A stretch of DNA of 64,000 bases. It comes from Streptomyces sp. NBC_00224. Its GTDB lineage: Bacteria; Actinomycetota; Actinomycetes; Streptomycetales; Streptomycetaceae. Below are positions 36,459-46,570 of this stretch, one piece after another. Made by a program: the position numbers and the translations under genes. Under the pieces are notes generated by a model. It saw only the letters and a list, made by a program, of their open reading frames with translations. It did no database searches and was not told the DNA's origin. The DNA is taken from assembly GCF_041435195.1 (NCBI RefSeq), contig NZ_CP108106.1:2728001-2792000 (forward strand). Reading direction: 5' to 3'. Position 1 is the stretch's first letter; each line of letters begins with the position of its first letter.

Positions 36459-36478
36459 GTCCGGGTGTGGCCCCGGAC
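36459..36478 (-). terminator. Terminator of the M14 carboxypeptidase gene
   Basis: GTCCGGG and CCCGGAC arms around a short loop, just beyond the stop codon at 36491. Confidence 0.55.
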
Positions 36479-36490
36479 CGGATCAGTCGA

Positions 36491-39439
36491 TCAGTCCCTC
36501 AGCGCGCGGAGGGCCTTGCCGATCACGTTCTTGCGGTCGGCCGCCGACGGCACGTGCTCAAGGCCGAAGCCGAGCAGCACGGTGTCGTGGGTGGTGACGG
36601 CCGCCTGGGAGTGGAAGAGCGCCTGGGAGCGGGCCCAGTCGCCGGCGTTGCCGGGGCTGCCGGCCGGCGGTCCCGGCACGCTCCACGGGCCGAGCGCCGT
36701 CTCGAAGCCCTCGGCGCCCTGTGCGGTACCGCCGATGACCAGCTTGGTGTCGTCGACGAAGGCGCCCACCCCACCGCTGCCGGGGTCCGACACATAGGAG
36801 AGGGAGAGCTCGACCTGCTTGCCCGCGTAGGCGCTGAGGTCGACCGAGACCGGCTGCCAGCCGTTGGAGGAGCCGGTGAAGCGGTTCCACGCGCCCGAGG
36901 TGCCGGTCGCCGTGCAGGCGCCGGAGCCGACGGTCAGGTAGTGCGCCAGGAACGGGTGGCCCTGGACGTAGTAGCCCTGCTCGCACTGGGTGGGCACCGC
37001 GGTGCTGGTGCCGCCGTTGGCGTCCGGCAGGGTCGTCCAGTCGTCCTGCCCGGCCGTGTGCGCCTCGACGATCACGTTGTCGAAGCCGGGCTCGGTGTCA
37101 TAGCTGAGCTGGAACTGCAGGCTCGGCTTGGCGGCCGCCGCCGTGCCGCTCAGGTCGACGGACCTGGACAGCCGCATATAGGCGCCGTCCTGGTGCTTGG
37201 CCGCAGCGAACCAGTCGCCGACGGCAGGCTCGAACGGGGTGCGGATCCCCGGGTAGCTGCCCGCGGCCGCGCTCTTGAACTGCGGGAACTGGTCGGGCTT
37301 GAGCGTGTCCGAGGTGATCGTGTACGCCCCGGCCAGATCCAGCGGGTTGCCGCCCGCGTCGCCGAGGGCAGCCTTGGCGCCCGCCAGGCTCCCGGTGCCC
37401 TCGAAGGCCGGCGGGGACTTCAGGCCGACGCGGTTGTAGGCGCCGAGGTAGTACTGGGCGAAGTCGTCGGAGTCGGCGCCGCCGAGGTCGACGGTGCCGC
37501 CCGCCTTCTCACCGGCGTTGACGAGCCGGCCGCCCTCGTTGAGGTAGTCGCGCACGGCCACGGTGACCGCGGCGGTGGGCCGCTCGGCGCCCGTGTACCA
37601 GACGGCCGTCCGGAAGTGGCTGAGCACGCCGAGCGCGCTCGGGATGCCCTGGGTGGCCACGTCCCAGACCGCGGACTTGCCGCCGTTGTCGGCGAGCGCC
37701 TTGGTGTACGCGCCGACGTGCTGGGCGGGCGCGGTGCCGCCCTCCTCCGCGATCACCAGGGTGTCGCCCTTGGGCCGGGCGGCCACGGTGTAGGTGAACG
37801 GCGTGCTGGAGGTGCGCTCGCCGGCCCGGGTGCGCCCGGTGAACCAGACCTCCACCTTGGAGCCGGTGTCCGCGCCCTCGACGGTGGCCCGGTACTGGTC
37901 GAAGTGGATGTTGTCCTCGCCGCCGTAGACGTCGCCGCCCTCCCAGGCCTTGAGGTCCTCGGTGTGCGTACGGCCGCCGTCGATGCGGTAGTTGAGGGTC
38001 TTGTCGCGCACCGACTTGCGTACGGTGACGGCGACTTCCTGGTCCTCGCCGCGGGCGTACGAGGTGGTGAAGGCGTTCGGGGTGAAGTCGGGGGCCTCGA
38101 TGCCGACCGGGGAGACCGGCTGGTCGGGCCGGCGCGCGGAGTCGGCGACGGCCAGCGCGAACGGAATGTTCTTGGTGAACTCCTGCTGGATCAGCTTCTC
38201 GTCGTCCGGGAAGTTGAAGACCGACTGGCAGTCACCGGGCTTCCACTGGTCGCCCGGGTCGATCCGGGAGACGGTCTGGCAGGTCGACATCTCCGGGGTG
38301 AACATGTGGATCCCGTTGACGTTCCCCGCGTGGCCGTCGGCCTCGCCGTTGGTCGTGTACAGCTCGGAGGAGAGCTGGGAGTGGTAGCCGGGGATCGCGG
38401 GCTTTTCGGGCGTGCCGGCCAGCGACTTGTAGAGGACGTCGTCCGGGGTCGGGCTGGCGACCTGCCAGCCCACGCCGTACAGCAGCAGCTCCGCCGCCGA
38501 GTGGTAGTTGATCGCGTAGGAGAAGCCGAGCCGCTTCTCGAAGGAGTCCAGCGCGCGGGTCTCCGGCTCGGAGCCGGCGGAGGGGCCGCGGTAGGTCTCG
38601 TCGGCGGGGTCGGGGGACGAACCCTCGTTGTCGTAGCCCCACTTGTACGGGAAGTTGCGGTTGGGGTCGACGCCGTCGCCGGGGGCGGTCTTCCCGTCGC
38701 CGTTGTTGTCGCGCAGGTTCTTGCGCCACAGGCGCTGCTGGGTGCCGGTGAAGGTGTAGTCGTACCCGTCGGGGTTGGCGGAGAGCACGAACCACAGCTC
38801 GGTGGAGTCCACGATCTTGGTGATCCGCGGGTCCTTGCCGTAGTTGTCGAGGTAGTAGTGCATCAGCCGCCGGGTCATCTCCGGGGTGATCCACTCACGG
38901 GCGTGCTGGTTCGACATGTACAGCACGGAGGGCTTGGAGCCGTCGCGGCTCTTGGCCGCGCCCTTGGTGAGCCTGAGGGCGAGGATGTCCTGGCCCTTGA
39001 CGGTCTTGCCGATCGACTCGACCTTGGTGAGGTCCGGGTGGGCGAGCTGGGTGTCGACGATCTCCTTCCGCAGGCCGTTGTCCCCGCTGTAGGGGCGGAA
39101 GACGCCGTCTCCCTGGGCCTTGAGGCGCTTCTCGGTCGCCGTCGAGAGCGTGTGCTCGGTGAGGTCGACGCCCTGCTTCTTCAGCGTGCCGGCCTGCTTC
39201 TCGGTGAGGTAGAGCTCGACCTTGGCGGTCCCCCGGTCGGGTACCTGCGCGGTCAGTTCCTGACCGTCCGCGCCCTGGCGGAGCAGCAGTGGCAGCTGCG
39301 CCTTGGTGACGTTGGCGTACCAGACGGAGAGTCCTTCGCCTCCGCCGCCGCCCGGGCTGGCGTGGGCGGCTGGTACCGCCACCAGTCCGGCCGTGAGCAG
39401 TGAAGCCGCGGCGAGGATCGCTCTCGCTCTGCGTCTCAT
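36491..39439 (-). CDS. Secreted M14 family zinc carboxypeptidase
   Basis: A 982-residue exported peptidase. The ATG at 39439 follows AAGGGGGG and gives MRRRARAILAAASLLTAGLV with cleavage after AHA at about residue 28. After an N-terminal prodomain, the M14 catalytic domain has His179/Glu182 (QHAREWITPEM), the substrate-binding RKNLR and DPNRNF, and His313 (AINYHSAAE). The C-terminal ~550 residues contain Ig-like and beta-jelly-roll segments, usual in large Streptomyces peptidases. It probably removes C-terminal residues from extracellular proteins. It has its own terminator and promoter region. Confidence 0.92.
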   Translation of the reverse strand: MRRRARAILAAASLLTAGLVAVPAAHASPGGGGGEGLSVWYANVTKAQLPLLLRQGADGQELTAQVPDRGTAKVELYLTEKQAGTLKKQGVDLTEHTLSTATEKRLKAQGDGVFRPYSGDNGLRKEIVDTQLAHPDLTKVESIGKTVKGQDILALRLTKGAAKSRDGSKPSVLYMSNQHAREWITPEMTRRLMHYYLDNYGKDPRITKIVDSTELWFVLSANPDGYDYTFTGTQQRLWRKNLRDNNGDGKTAPGDGVDPNRNFPYKWGYDNEGSSPDPADETYRGPSAGSEPETRALDSFEKRLGFSYAINYHSAAELLLYGVGWQVASPTPDDVLYKSLAGTPEKPAIPGYHSQLSSELYTTNGEADGHAGNVNGIHMFTPEMSTCQTVSRIDPGDQWKPGDCQSVFNFPDDEKLIQQEFTKNIPFALAVADSARRPDQPVSPVGIEAPDFTPNAFTTSYARGEDQEVAVTVRKSVRDKTLNYRIDGGRTHTEDLKAWEGGDVYGGEDNIHFDQYRATVEGADTGSKVEVWFTGRTRAGERTSSTPFTYTVAARPKGDTLVIAEEGGTAPAQHVGAYTKALADNGGKSAVWDVATQGIPSALGVLSHFRTAVWYTGAERPTAAVTVAVRDYLNEGGRLVNAGEKAGGTVDLGGADSDDFAQYYLGAYNRVGLKSPPAFEGTGSLAGAKAALGDAGGNPLDLAGAYTITSDTLKPDQFPQFKSAAAGSYPGIRTPFEPAVGDWFAAAKHQDGAYMRLSRSVDLSGTAAAAKPSLQFQLSYDTEPGFDNVIVEAHTAGQDDWTTLPDANGGTSTAVPTQCEQGYYVQGHPFLAHYLTVGSGACTATGTSGAWNRFTGSSNGWQPVSVDLSAYAGKQVELSLSYVSDPGSGGVGAFVDDTKLVIGGTAQGAEGFETALGPWSVPGPPAGSPGNAGDWARSQALFHSQAAVTTHDTVLLGFGLEHVPSAADRKNVIGKALRALRD

Positions 39440-39489
39440 TGGCCCCCCTTGCTGTTGTGTGCCACGAAAGTGGACAGACGCCAGGCTCA

Positions 39490-39510
39490 TGACACTTCAT
39501 GATCATGTCA
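39490..39510. promoter_or_regulatory. Candidate operator upstream of the carboxypeptidase gene
   Basis: TGACA-N11-TGTCA encloses the palindrome CATGATCATG (39498-39507). The minus strand also shows a TTGACA -35-like hexamer here. Function is inferred from position and symmetry. Confidence 0.4.
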
Positions 39511-39537
39511 ATACCGTGGAAGGGTGGTGAAACCGGA

Positions 39538-39564
39538 ACCGGCGCCCACCAAGTGGGCGCCGGT
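39538..39564 (-). terminator. Terminator of the uvrC-rapZ-yvcK-whiA operon
   Basis: A perfect 12-bp stem with CAA loop (arms ACCGGCGCCCAC and GTGGGCGCCGGT), about 80 bp beyond the whiA stop. Confidence 0.8.
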
Positions 39565-39641
39565 CACGGCGAGTTGAACTCTAGGGCCTGACAGCGGTAC
39601 GAGAGGGAAACCGACGCGAAGCGGAGGGAGCGGTCCCCCGA

Positions 39642-40631
39642 TCAGCCGACCAGGCCGTCCGCCATCTCCTCGGTCAGATTGGACTCGGTGCCGGGGATGC
39701 CGAGGTCCTGGGCCCGCTTGTCCGCCATCGCGAGCAGCCGACGGATCCGGCCCGCGACCGCGTCCTTGGTCAGCGGCGGGTCGGCGAGCGCGCCCAGCTC
39801 CTCCAGGGAGGCCTGCTTGTGCTCCATGCGCAGCCGGCCCGCCGCCGCCAGATGCTCGGGCACCTCGTCGGCGAGGATCTCCAGGGCGCGCTGGACGCGG
39901 GCCCCGGCGGCGACGGCGGCCCGCGCCGAGCGGCGCAGATTGGCGTCGTCGAAGTTGGCGAGGCGGTTGGCGGTGGCGCGCACCTCGCGCCGCATCCGCC
40001 GCTCCTCCCAGGCCAGCACCGAATCGTGCGCGCCGAGCCGGGTGAGCAGGGCGCCGATCGCGTCCCCGTCCCGCACGACCACCCGGTCCACACCGCGCAC
40101 CTCGCGGGCCTTGGCCGGGATCTGCAGCCTGCGGGCCGCGCCGACCAGCGCGAGCGCTGCCTCCGGACCCGGGCACGTCACCTCCAGGGAGGAGGAGCGG
40201 CCCGGCTCGGTGAGCGAGCCGTGGGCGAGGAAGGCCCCGCGCCAGGCCGCCTCGGCGTCACAGGTGGCCCCCGAGACCACCTGGGGCGGGAGACCCCGGA
40301 TGGGGCGGCCCCGGCCGTCCACGAGGCCGGTCTGGCGCGCCAGCTGGTCGCCGCCCGCCACCACCCGTACGACGAAGCGCGAACCGCGGCGCAGCCCGCC
40401 CGGAGCCATCACGATCAACTCGGAGCTGTGGCCGAAGATCTCCAGGATGTCCCGCTTGAGCCGACGCGCCGCCATCGCGGTGTCCAGCTCCGCCTCGATC
40501 ACGATGCGGCCGCTGACCAGGTGGAGGCCGCCCGCGAACCGCAGGATCGACGAGACCTCCGCCTTTCTGCAGCAGGTCCGGGTGACGGGGAGCCGGGAGA
40601 TCTCATCCTTCACCGCTGCCGTCATCGCCAT
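39642..40631 (-). CDS. whiA: Sporulation transcription factor WhiA
   Basis: A 329-residue DNA-binding protein, essential with WhiB for sporulation septation in Streptomyces. The N-terminal ~200 residues are the degenerate LAGLIDADG homing-endonuclease-like fold ([28 protein letters not shown]); the C-terminal helix-turn-helix lies in [23 protein letters not shown]. Start codons at 40631 and 40625 (MAM) are both possible; the second gives an ATGA overlap with yvcK. Last gene of the uvrC operon. Confidence 0.96.
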   Translation of the reverse strand: MAMTAAVKDEISRLPVTRTCCRKAEVSSILRFAGGLHLVSGRIVIEAELDTAMAARRLKRDILEIFGHSSELIVMAPGGLRRGSRFVVRVVAGGDQLARQTGLVDGRGRPIRGLPPQVVSGATCDAEAAWRGAFLAHGSLTEPGRSSSLEVTCPGPEAALALVGAARRLQIPAKAREVRGVDRVVVRDGDAIGALLTRLGAHDSVLAWEERRMRREVRATANRLANFDDANLRRSARAAVAAGARVQRALEILADEVPEHLAAAGRLRMEHKQASLEELGALADPPLTKDAVAGRIRRLLAMADKRAQDLGIPGTESNLTEEMADGLVG

Positions 40632-41644
40632 GGGCCGATCCTTCCATGCATCCGAAAAATACGGTCGTACGCGGCGGCCAACAGCTCCCGGTCGTGCTTC
40701 GGGGACCCGTCGGGCGCGGCGACCGCCGCCAGCTCGACCACGGCACCGAGCTGCTTGGCGGCATCGGCGAGGGACTCGCGGTCGGGCACGGCGGCCTCGT
40801 CGGCCAGCACCACGTCCAGGGCGAGTTTAGGGGCGTGTCGTCCCAAAACCTCCAAATGACGCTGCGGAGAGAAGCCATCGGTTTCGCCGGGCTGGGGCGC
40901 CAGGTTCAACGAGAGCACCTTGCGGGCCTTGGTGACCGTGAGCGCGTCGAGCAGCTCGGGCACCAGCAGGTGCGGGATCACCGAGGAGAACCAGGAGCCC
41001 GGGCCGAGCACCACCCAGTCGGCGTCCAGGACGGCCTCCACCGCCTCCGGGACCGCCGGCGGGTCGTGCGGAACCAGGTTGACGGACTGCACCTCGCCGG
41101 GGGTGAGCGCCACCGTGGCCTGGCCACGGACCGTGTCCACATCGGTGGGGCGGGCCGGGTCGTGGCCCCGGACCAGCGCCTCCAGCTCCAGCGGGACGGC
41201 GGACATCGGCAGCACCCTGCCGTGCGCCCCGAGGAGCTTGCCGACCAGGTCGAGCGCCTGGACGTGGTCGCCCAGCTGCTCCCACAGGGCCACGATCAGC
41301 AGATTGCCGACCGCGTGCTCGTGCAGCTCGCCCTGGGACTGGAAGCGGTGCTGGATGACCCGGGCCCAGGTCTGACCCCAGTCGTCGTCGCCGCAGAGCG
41401 CCGCCAGCGCCTTGCGCAGGTCGCCCGGCGGCAACACGCCCAGCTCCTCCCGGAGCCGGCCGCTGGAACCGCCGTCGTCGGCCACGGTGACGACGGCGGT
41501 CAGGTCGCCGGTGATCCGGCGCAGCGCCGCGAGCGACGCGGAGAGACCCATGCCGCCGCCGAGGGCGACGACCTTGGGCTGGGCGCCACGTTTGCGGCCG
41601 GTGCGCAGCACCGGTCCGCTCGTGCGCCGTCGGTACACCTTCAC
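40622..41644 (-). CDS. yvcK: YvcK-type gluconeogenesis factor / UDP-sugar-binding regulator
   Basis: A 340-residue CofD-like Rossmann protein. Motifs are [34 protein letters not shown] and [11 protein letters not shown]. In other Gram-positives YvcK supports growth on gluconeogenic carbon sources and cell shape. The GTG at 41644 overlaps the rapZ stop (GTGA) and the 3' end overlaps whiA; this rapZ-yvcK-whiA order is broadly conserved in Gram-positives. Confidence 0.94.
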   Translation of the reverse strand: MKVYRRRTSGPVLRTGRKRGAQPKVVALGGGMGLSASLAALRRITGDLTAVVTVADDGGSSGRLREELGVLPPGDLRKALAALCGDDDWGQTWARVIQHRFQSQGELHEHAVGNLLIVALWEQLGDHVQALDLVGKLLGAHGRVLPMSAVPLELEALVRGHDPARPTDVDTVRGQATVALTPGEVQSVNLVPHDPPAVPEAVEAVLDADWVVLGPGSWFSSVIPHLLVPELLDALTVTKARKVLSLNLAPQPGETDGFSPQRHLEVLGRHAPKLALDVVLADEAAVPDRESLADAAKQLGAVVELAAVAAPDGSPKHDRELLAAAYDRIFRMHGRIGPWR

Positions 41645-42585
41645 TCGCGCCCCATGTCCCGGTGTACGACGACGGTCTCGATCCCCTCGGAGGCGAGGCG
41701 GGCGGCCAGCTTCTCGGACATCGCGACGGAGCGGTGCTTGCCGCCGGTGCAGCCCACGGCGACCGTCACGTACCGCTTGCCCTCGCGGCGGTAGCCGGTC
41801 GCGATCAGCTGGAGCAGCTCGCTGTACTGGTTGAGGAACTCCTTGGCGCCCGGCTGGTTGAAGACGTAGCCGGACACCTCCTCGTTCAGACCCGTGAACG
41901 GGCGGAGCTCCGGCACCCAGTGCGGGTTCGGCAGGAAGCGGCAGTCCACCACCAGGTCGGCGTCGACCGGCAGGCCGTACTTGTAGCCGAACGACATCAC
42001 CGTGGCGCGCAGCTCCGGCTCCTCGTCCCCGGCGAACTGGGCGTCCATCTTGGCGCGCAGCTCGTGGACGTTGAGGCTGGAGGTGTCGATCACCAGGTCG
42101 GCGTCGCCGCGCAGCTCGCGCAGCAGATCGCGCTCGGCCGCGATGCCGTCGACGATCCGGCCGTCGCCCTGGAGCGGGTGCGGGCGGCGGACCGACTCGA
42201 AGCGGCGCACCAGCGCGTCGTCGGACGACTCCAGGAAGACGATCCGCCGGGTGACCTGCTTGGAGTCCAGGTCGGCCAGCGACTCGCGGAGGTTGTCGAA
42301 GAAACGGCGGCCGCGCACGTCGACGACGACGGCGATGCGGGCCACATTGCCCTGGGACCGGGCGCCGAGCTCCACCATGGTGGGGATCAGCGCGGGCGGC
42401 AGGTTGTCGACGACGAACCAGCCGAGGTCCTCCAGGCACTTGGCGGCGGTGCTGCGTCCGGCGCCGGACATCCCGGAGATGATCACCAGCTCGGGGATGG
42501 CCGCCTCTGCGGCGGCGTCGTTCGTCGTGCCCGTACTCACGTGTTCGGCTCCAGCTTCTGCTTCTGTTCGGTCGTGCTCAGTCAT
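41641..42585 (-). CDS. rapZ: RNase adapter RapZ-type nucleotide-binding protein
   Basis: A 314-residue protein with Walker [19 protein letters not shown] and the conserved C-terminal domain ([31 protein letters not shown]). In enterobacteria RapZ guides RNase E to the GlmZ RNA; in actinobacteria the target is not established. The N-terminal 28 residues are a variable acidic leader. It overlaps both uvrC and yvcK by 4 nt. Confidence 0.94.
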   Translation of the reverse strand: MTEHDRTEAEAGAEHVSTGTTNDAAAEAAIPELVIISGMSGAGRSTAAKCLEDLGWFVVDNLPPALIPTMVELGARSQGNVARIAVVVDVRGRRFFDNLRESLADLDSKQVTRRIVFLESSDDALVRRFESVRRPHPLQGDGRIVDGIAAERDLLRELRGDADLVIDTSSLNVHELRAKMDAQFAGDEEPELRATVMSFGYKYGLPVDADLVVDCRFLPNPHWVPELRPFTGLNEEVSGYVFNQPGAKEFLNQYSELLQLIATGYRREGKRYVTVAVGCTGGKHRSVAMSEKLAARLASEGIETVVVHRDMGRE

Positions 42586-44627
42586 TTCGCGTCTCCCCCG
42601 TCGTCTTCAATGATCTCTCCTGTCGCCGTGTTCACGGCGGGTGCGGCCGGGGCTGTCCGGGCCAGGGCCGCTGCCACGGTCTCGGCCGTCTTGCGGCCTA
42701 TCCCGGGAACTTCACAGATCTGCTCGATTGTCGCCGACCGGAGCCGTTTCACCGAGCCGAAATGCTTGACCAGAGCCTGTTTGCGGGACTCGCCGAGGCC
42801 CGGCACCTCGTCCAGGGGGCTCGCCTTGAACCGCTTCGTCCGCTTGACCCGCTGATAGGTGATGGCGAACCGGTGAGCCTCGTCACGCACGCGCTGGAGC
42901 AGATACAGCCCCTCGCTGGAGCGGGGCAGGACGACCGGGTCGTCGTCGTTCGGCAGCCAGACCTCCTCCAGACGCTTGGCCAGCCCGCAGACCGCCACGT
43001 CGTCCATCCCCAGCTCGTCCAGGGCCCGCTTGGCGGCCGCCACCTGCGGCTGCCCGCCGTCGACCACCACGAGCTGCGGCGGGTAGGCGAACCGCTTGGG
43101 CCGCCCGTCCTCGGTGCGGGGCCCGGCCTCCACGGAGGCCTCGCCGGGCGCCGGGACCTCGCCGGAGGGAGCCGGGCCCGCCTCGGTGCCCTCGCCCTCC
43201 TCGCCGTCCGCCCACTCCCCCAGCCGGGCGCTCTCGGCCAGATAGCGCTTGAAGCGGCGGGTGATCACCTCGTGCATGGACCGGACGTCGTCCTGGCCCT
43301 CGAAGCCCTTGATCTGGAAGCGCCGGTACTCGCTCTTCCTGGCCAGGCCGTCCTCGAAGACGACCATGGACGCCACCACGTCCTCGCCCTGGAGGTGCGA
43401 GATGTCGAAGCACTCGATCCGCAGCGGGGCGCTGTCCAGCTCCAGCGCCTGAGCGATCTCCTCCAGGGCCCGGGAGCGGGTGGTCAGGTCGGAGGCGCGC
43501 TTGGTCTTGTGCAGCGCGAGCGCCTGCTGCGCGTTGCGCGCGACCGTCGCCATCAGGTCCTTCTTGTCGCCGCGCTGCGGGATCCGCAGCGACACCTGCG
43601 ACCCGCGCCGCCCGGCCAGCCAGGCGCCGACCGACTCGGCGTCCTCGGGCAGCGCCGGGACCAGTACCTCCTTCGGTACGGAGTCGCCGGTCTCCTCCCC
43701 GTACAGCTGCTGGAGGGCGTGCTCGACCAGGCCCGCCGTGTCGACGGCCTCGACCTTGTCGGTGACCCAGCCGCGCTGGCCCCGCACGCGCCCGCCGCGC
43801 ACGTGGAAGATCTGGACGGCCGCCTCCAGCTCGTCCTCGGCGACCGCGATCAGGTCCGCGTCGGTGGCGTCGGTGAAGACCACCGCGTTCTTCTCCAGGG
43901 CGCGGCGCAGCGCCCCTATGTCGTCGCGCAGCCGCGCGGCCCGCTCGTACTCCATCTCCTCCGCCGCCGCCGTCATGTCCTTCTCCAGGCGGCGGATGTA
44001 CGTGCCGGTGCGCCCGGCCATGAAGTCGCAGAAGTCGTCGGCCAGTTCGCGGTGCTCCTCGGGCGTCACCCGGCCGACGCAGGGGGCCGCGCACTTGCCG
44101 ATGTAGCCGAGCAGACAGGGCCGGCCGATCTGGGCGGAGCGCTTGAACACCCCGGCGGAGCACGTCCGTACGGGAAAGACGCGGAGCATCAGGTCCACGG
44201 TCTCGCGGATCGCCCACGCGTGTCCGTACGGACCGAAGTAGCGCACGCCCTTCTTCTTGGCGCCGCGCATCACCTGGACCCTCGGGAACTCCTCGTTGAG
44301 GGTGACCGCCAGGTACGGATAGCTCTTGTCGTCGCGGTACTTGACGTTGAAGCGGGGGTCGAACTCCTTGATCCACGAATATTCGAGCTGAAGCGCCTCG
44401 ACCTCGGTGGAGACGACCGTCCACTCCACGGACGCGGCCGTGGTGACCATCGTCGCCGTGCGCGGGTGCAGGCTCGTGAGCGGCTGGAAGTAGTTCGCGA
44501 GCCGCTGGCGCAGGGACTTGGCCTTGCCGACGTAGATCACCCGGCGGTGTTCGTCCCGGAACTTGTAGACCCCCGGCGAGTCGGGGATCTGTCCCGGCTT
44601 GGGGCGGTAGGTGGAGGGGTCTGCCAT
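42582..44627 (-). CDS. uvrC: Excinuclease ABC subunit UvrC
   Basis: A 681-residue dual-incision nuclease. GIY-YIG domain at residues about 15-95 ([20 protein letters not shown]), cysteine block [20 protein letters not shown] motif near residue 215, RNase H-like domain ([18 protein letters not shown]) and C-terminal helix-hairpin-helix repeats. An acidic/proline-rich insertion of about 45 residues lies before the RNase H domain. The start at 44627 is 7 nt after TAGGGT, a possible leaderless start; AGGGT could also act as a weak ribosome-binding site. Confidence 0.96.
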   Translation of the reverse strand: MADPSTYRPKPGQIPDSPGVYKFRDEHRRVIYVGKAKSLRQRLANYFQPLTSLHPRTATMVTTAASVEWTVVSTEVEALQLEYSWIKEFDPRFNVKYRDDKSYPYLAVTLNEEFPRVQVMRGAKKKGVRYFGPYGHAWAIRETVDLMLRVFPVRTCSAGVFKRSAQIGRPCLLGYIGKCAAPCVGRVTPEEHRELADDFCDFMAGRTGTYIRRLEKDMTAAAEEMEYERAARLRDDIGALRRALEKNAVVFTDATDADLIAVAEDELEAAVQIFHVRGGRVRGQRGWVTDKVEAVDTAGLVEHALQQLYGEETGDSVPKEVLVPALPEDAESVGAWLAGRRGSQVSLRIPQRGDKKDLMATVARNAQQALALHKTKRASDLTTRSRALEEIAQALELDSAPLRIECFDISHLQGEDVVASMVVFEDGLARKSEYRRFQIKGFEGQDDVRSMHEVITRRFKRYLAESARLGEWADGEEGEGTEAGPAPSGEVPAPGEASVEAGPRTEDGRPKRFAYPPQLVVVDGGQPQVAAAKRALDELGMDDVAVCGLAKRLEEVWLPNDDDPVVLPRSSEGLYLLQRVRDEAHRFAITYQRVKRTKRFKASPLDEVPGLGESRKQALVKHFGSVKRLRSATIEQICEVPGIGRKTAETVAAALARTAPAAPAVNTATGEIIEDDGGDAK

Positions 44628-44634
44628 GCCCACC

Positions 44635-44640
44635 ACCCTA
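44635..44640 (-). promoter_or_regulatory. -10 element of uvrC (possibly leaderless)
   Basis: TAGGGT on the minus strand, 7 nt before the ATG at 44627. Confidence 0.4.
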
Positions 44641-44686
44641 CTGGCGGGGACCGACAACGCGGTTTCACGGGGCTGCGCCCCTTTGC

Positions 44687-44735
44687 GGGGCGCGGGGAAC
44701 CGCGCGACCAGCCACGCACGATCCGCGGCTGGTCA
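44687..44735 (+). repeat. Dispersed repeat, diverged copy B, with hairpin
   Basis: Begins with the same GGGGCGCGGGGAAC core as 3606-3647, then GCGCGACCAGCC. It continues into a stem GACCAGCC / GGCTGGTC that could terminate the downstream-lying minus-strand gene. Confidence 0.55.
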
Positions 44736-44753
44736 CACAGTCCGAGGGACGGC

Positions 44754-45590
44754 TTACGCCTGGCTCACCCGCCGCCTACGGCGACGCAGTAGGGCCCCCG
44801 ACAGTCCGAGCGCGGCGAGCGCACCCGCACCGGCGGTCACCGAGGTGGCCGTGGCCGTGCCGCCGTGGCCGGCGGAACCGGACGACGTGGCCGCCGCCTG
44901 GGCCCGCGCTTCCTCAGGGCTCTGCCCGTACCCCCCGGCCTTGCCGGACTTCGCGTACGCGGAGCCGGGCAGCTTGTCGCCGTAGGCCCGCTGGACGCGC
45001 TGCCGGTAGGCGGCCAGGGTGGTGCCCTTGGCGCCGACCGCACGCACCGCGTCCTCGTCCAGGGGGAGCACGGTGGCACCCTTCTGGACGTACCAGGCGT
45101 TGATCTGCGGCTCCTGGAAGACGGTGCCGCCCGGCAGCCTGCTCGCGCCCGCCGCGGCATAGCGGGACTCGTCGTCACCGGTGGCTATGTTCACCACCTT
45201 CCAGGTGGTGCCCTGCGGAACGGACCACAAGGAGGCCTTCTGCCCGTCCGAGGAGACGGCCGTGGAGGCGAGGTACTCCAGCTTCGCCACGGGAGCACCC
45301 GCCCGCCCGGCGACGAACTCCGGGGAGAGCGTGTAGACGGGCACCGCGTCGCCCTGGATGCGCGGGGCGGCGGCGGTCAGGGACACCTTGCCGTCCCGGG
45401 CGAAGAAGCGGGAGAGCGTGTCGAGAGTCGCGGGGGCCGCGGCCGCCCGGTGGGCTGCCGCCTTGGAGTCGGCCGTCGCGGTGGGGTTGTCGGCGGCCGA
45501 CGCGTACGGGGCGCAGAGGCCGGCGAGGCCGGTGAGCAGCGCCGCGACGGCGGCGGCGGAGGACAGACGTCGCTGGGTCATCGTCGTCAC
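44754..45590 (-). CDS. Secreted protein with C-terminal membrane anchor
   Basis: A 278-residue protein with an N-terminal signal peptide (RRLSSAAAVAALLTGLAGLC, ending YASAA) and a C-terminal hydrophobic helix (VTAGAGALAALGLSGALL) plus RRRRRR tail, typical of cell-surface anchoring. No sortase LPXTG motif is evident. The middle is beta-rich with no family I recognise. The GTG at 45590 overlaps the stop of the papain-like protease (GTGA), so the two are translationally coupled; this may be its partner, substrate or inhibitor. Confidence 0.75.
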   Translation of the reverse strand: MTTMTQRRLSSAAAVAALLTGLAGLCAPYASAADNPTATADSKAAAHRAAAAPATLDTLSRFFARDGKVSLTAAAPRIQGDAVPVYTLSPEFVAGRAGAPVAKLEYLASTAVSSDGQKASLWSVPQGTTWKVVNIATGDDESRYAAAGASRLPGGTVFQEPQINAWYVQKGATVLPLDEDAVRAVGAKGTTLAAYRQRVQRAYGDKLPGSAYAKSGKAGGYGQSPEEARAQAAATSSGSAGHGGTATATSVTAGAGALAALGLSGALLRRRRRRVSQA

Positions 45591-46255
45591 GCCCCGATCC
45601 GGTAGAGCGAGTGGGTCCAGGAGAACGAGTCGTTGTCGACGTACCAGTCGTGCGAGGCCCAGTTGTAGCGGTTGCTGGAGGGCCAGGGGTCGCCCCAGTA
45701 GACCCAGCTGCTGGCGGTGTCGTACCCGTAGATCACATGCATGTGACCGCCGCCGCTGGACCACTGGATCCGGCTTTCCATGGGCCGGTTGGCGTTGATC
45801 TCGGTCTGTACGGTCGAGTAGCGCAGCCAGCCGGTGACGTACGAGCCGGAGTTGATCCCGGCCCAGCCCAGGGCGTTCTGCACATTGCCCAGGTCCGCCT
45901 GCCAGTTGGGGCAGTCGTAGCCCTGCTGACGCCCGAAGGCGGCGTTGCAGAACTGGTTCTGGCTGTAGTTGCGCCCGAACCAGGTGGCGATGGTGTTTCC
46001 GCTGGCGGCCCAGCACCAGTTGTTCTTCTGCTGGGCCTGCATGGTGATGTTGAGCCGCTTCGACGTGGCTGCCGTGGCGGACGGCGAGTCGGCGGCGGTA
46101 CGGGTGTCGGATGTGCGGGTGTCGGCGGCGGTCGTGGTGGCGGCTGTGGTGGTGCCGTGCTCGTGCGGGGATGCGACGGCGCTCGCCGTGGGGGCGACGA
46201 GCAGGGCCGTCACCACGAGGGCGAGGGCCGAAAGCCGTCTCTTGCGGTTGTGCAT
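45587..46255 (-). CDS. Secreted papain-like cysteine protease
   Basis: A 222-residue exported protein. The signal peptide is KRRLSALALVVTALLVAPTA, followed by a Thr/Ala-rich linker. The catalytic cysteine lies in QKNNWCWAASGNTIATWF and the histidine in GGGHMHVIYGYD, with a WVYWGDPWP segment, matching the papain-like / C39-2 family. The start at 46255 has GGGAGG upstream. Its stop overlaps the anchored-protein gene. Target proteins are unknown. Confidence 0.85.
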   Translation of the reverse strand: MHNRKRRLSALALVVTALLVAPTASAVASPHEHGTTTAATTTAADTRTSDTRTAADSPSATAATSKRLNITMQAQQKNNWCWAASGNTIATWFGRNYSQNQFCNAAFGRQQGYDCPNWQADLGNVQNALGWAGINSGSYVTGWLRYSTVQTEINANRPMESRIQWSSGGGHMHVIYGYDTASSWVYWGDPWPSSNRYNWASHDWYVDNDSFSWTHSLYRIGA

Positions 46256-46570
46256 CGCGTTCCTCCCGAAGCGGGGGGTGTGGGGATTGGAGGAGCGCGT
46301 CCGGACGCTTTCGGTGAGCATCGAACGTTGTCGTGGGCTGGTCAACGCGCTTCAATGCGGGGTGAGACGCGGGTGTGAACGGAGTGGCCTCCATGTGAAC
46401 AGGCCTTCCGGGCCCACCAGGCCGCCCGGGTCCCGCGGCGACCCGTGACCACCCCCCGCCGTGAACGTTCACTGTGCGGCCCGACCCCCCGGACCAGCAG
46501 CGCAGTTGAACCAGGCCGCCCTGTACGGCCACCCCCCACCGAGATCCGAGCAGTCCCGAGGGAGTCCCCC
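46256..46570. other. Control region between the protease and XRE genes
   Basis: No gene was recognised. It contains the palindrome GCGTCCGGACGC (46297-46308) and the protease promoter at 46317-46345. Confidence 0.5.
46317..46345 (-). promoter_or_regulatory. Promoter of the papain-like protease operon
   Basis: TTGACC (46345-46340) and GATGCT (46322-46317) on the minus strand with a 17-bp spacer. The 12-bp palindrome just downstream (46297-46308) may be an operator. Confidence 0.5.

Noticed and set aside
36467..39403. A 978-codon plus-strand frame opposite the M14 carboxypeptidase
   Set aside because: Compositionally typical of an antisense shadow, with no recognisable motifs; the minus strand encodes a clear signal peptide and M14 active site.
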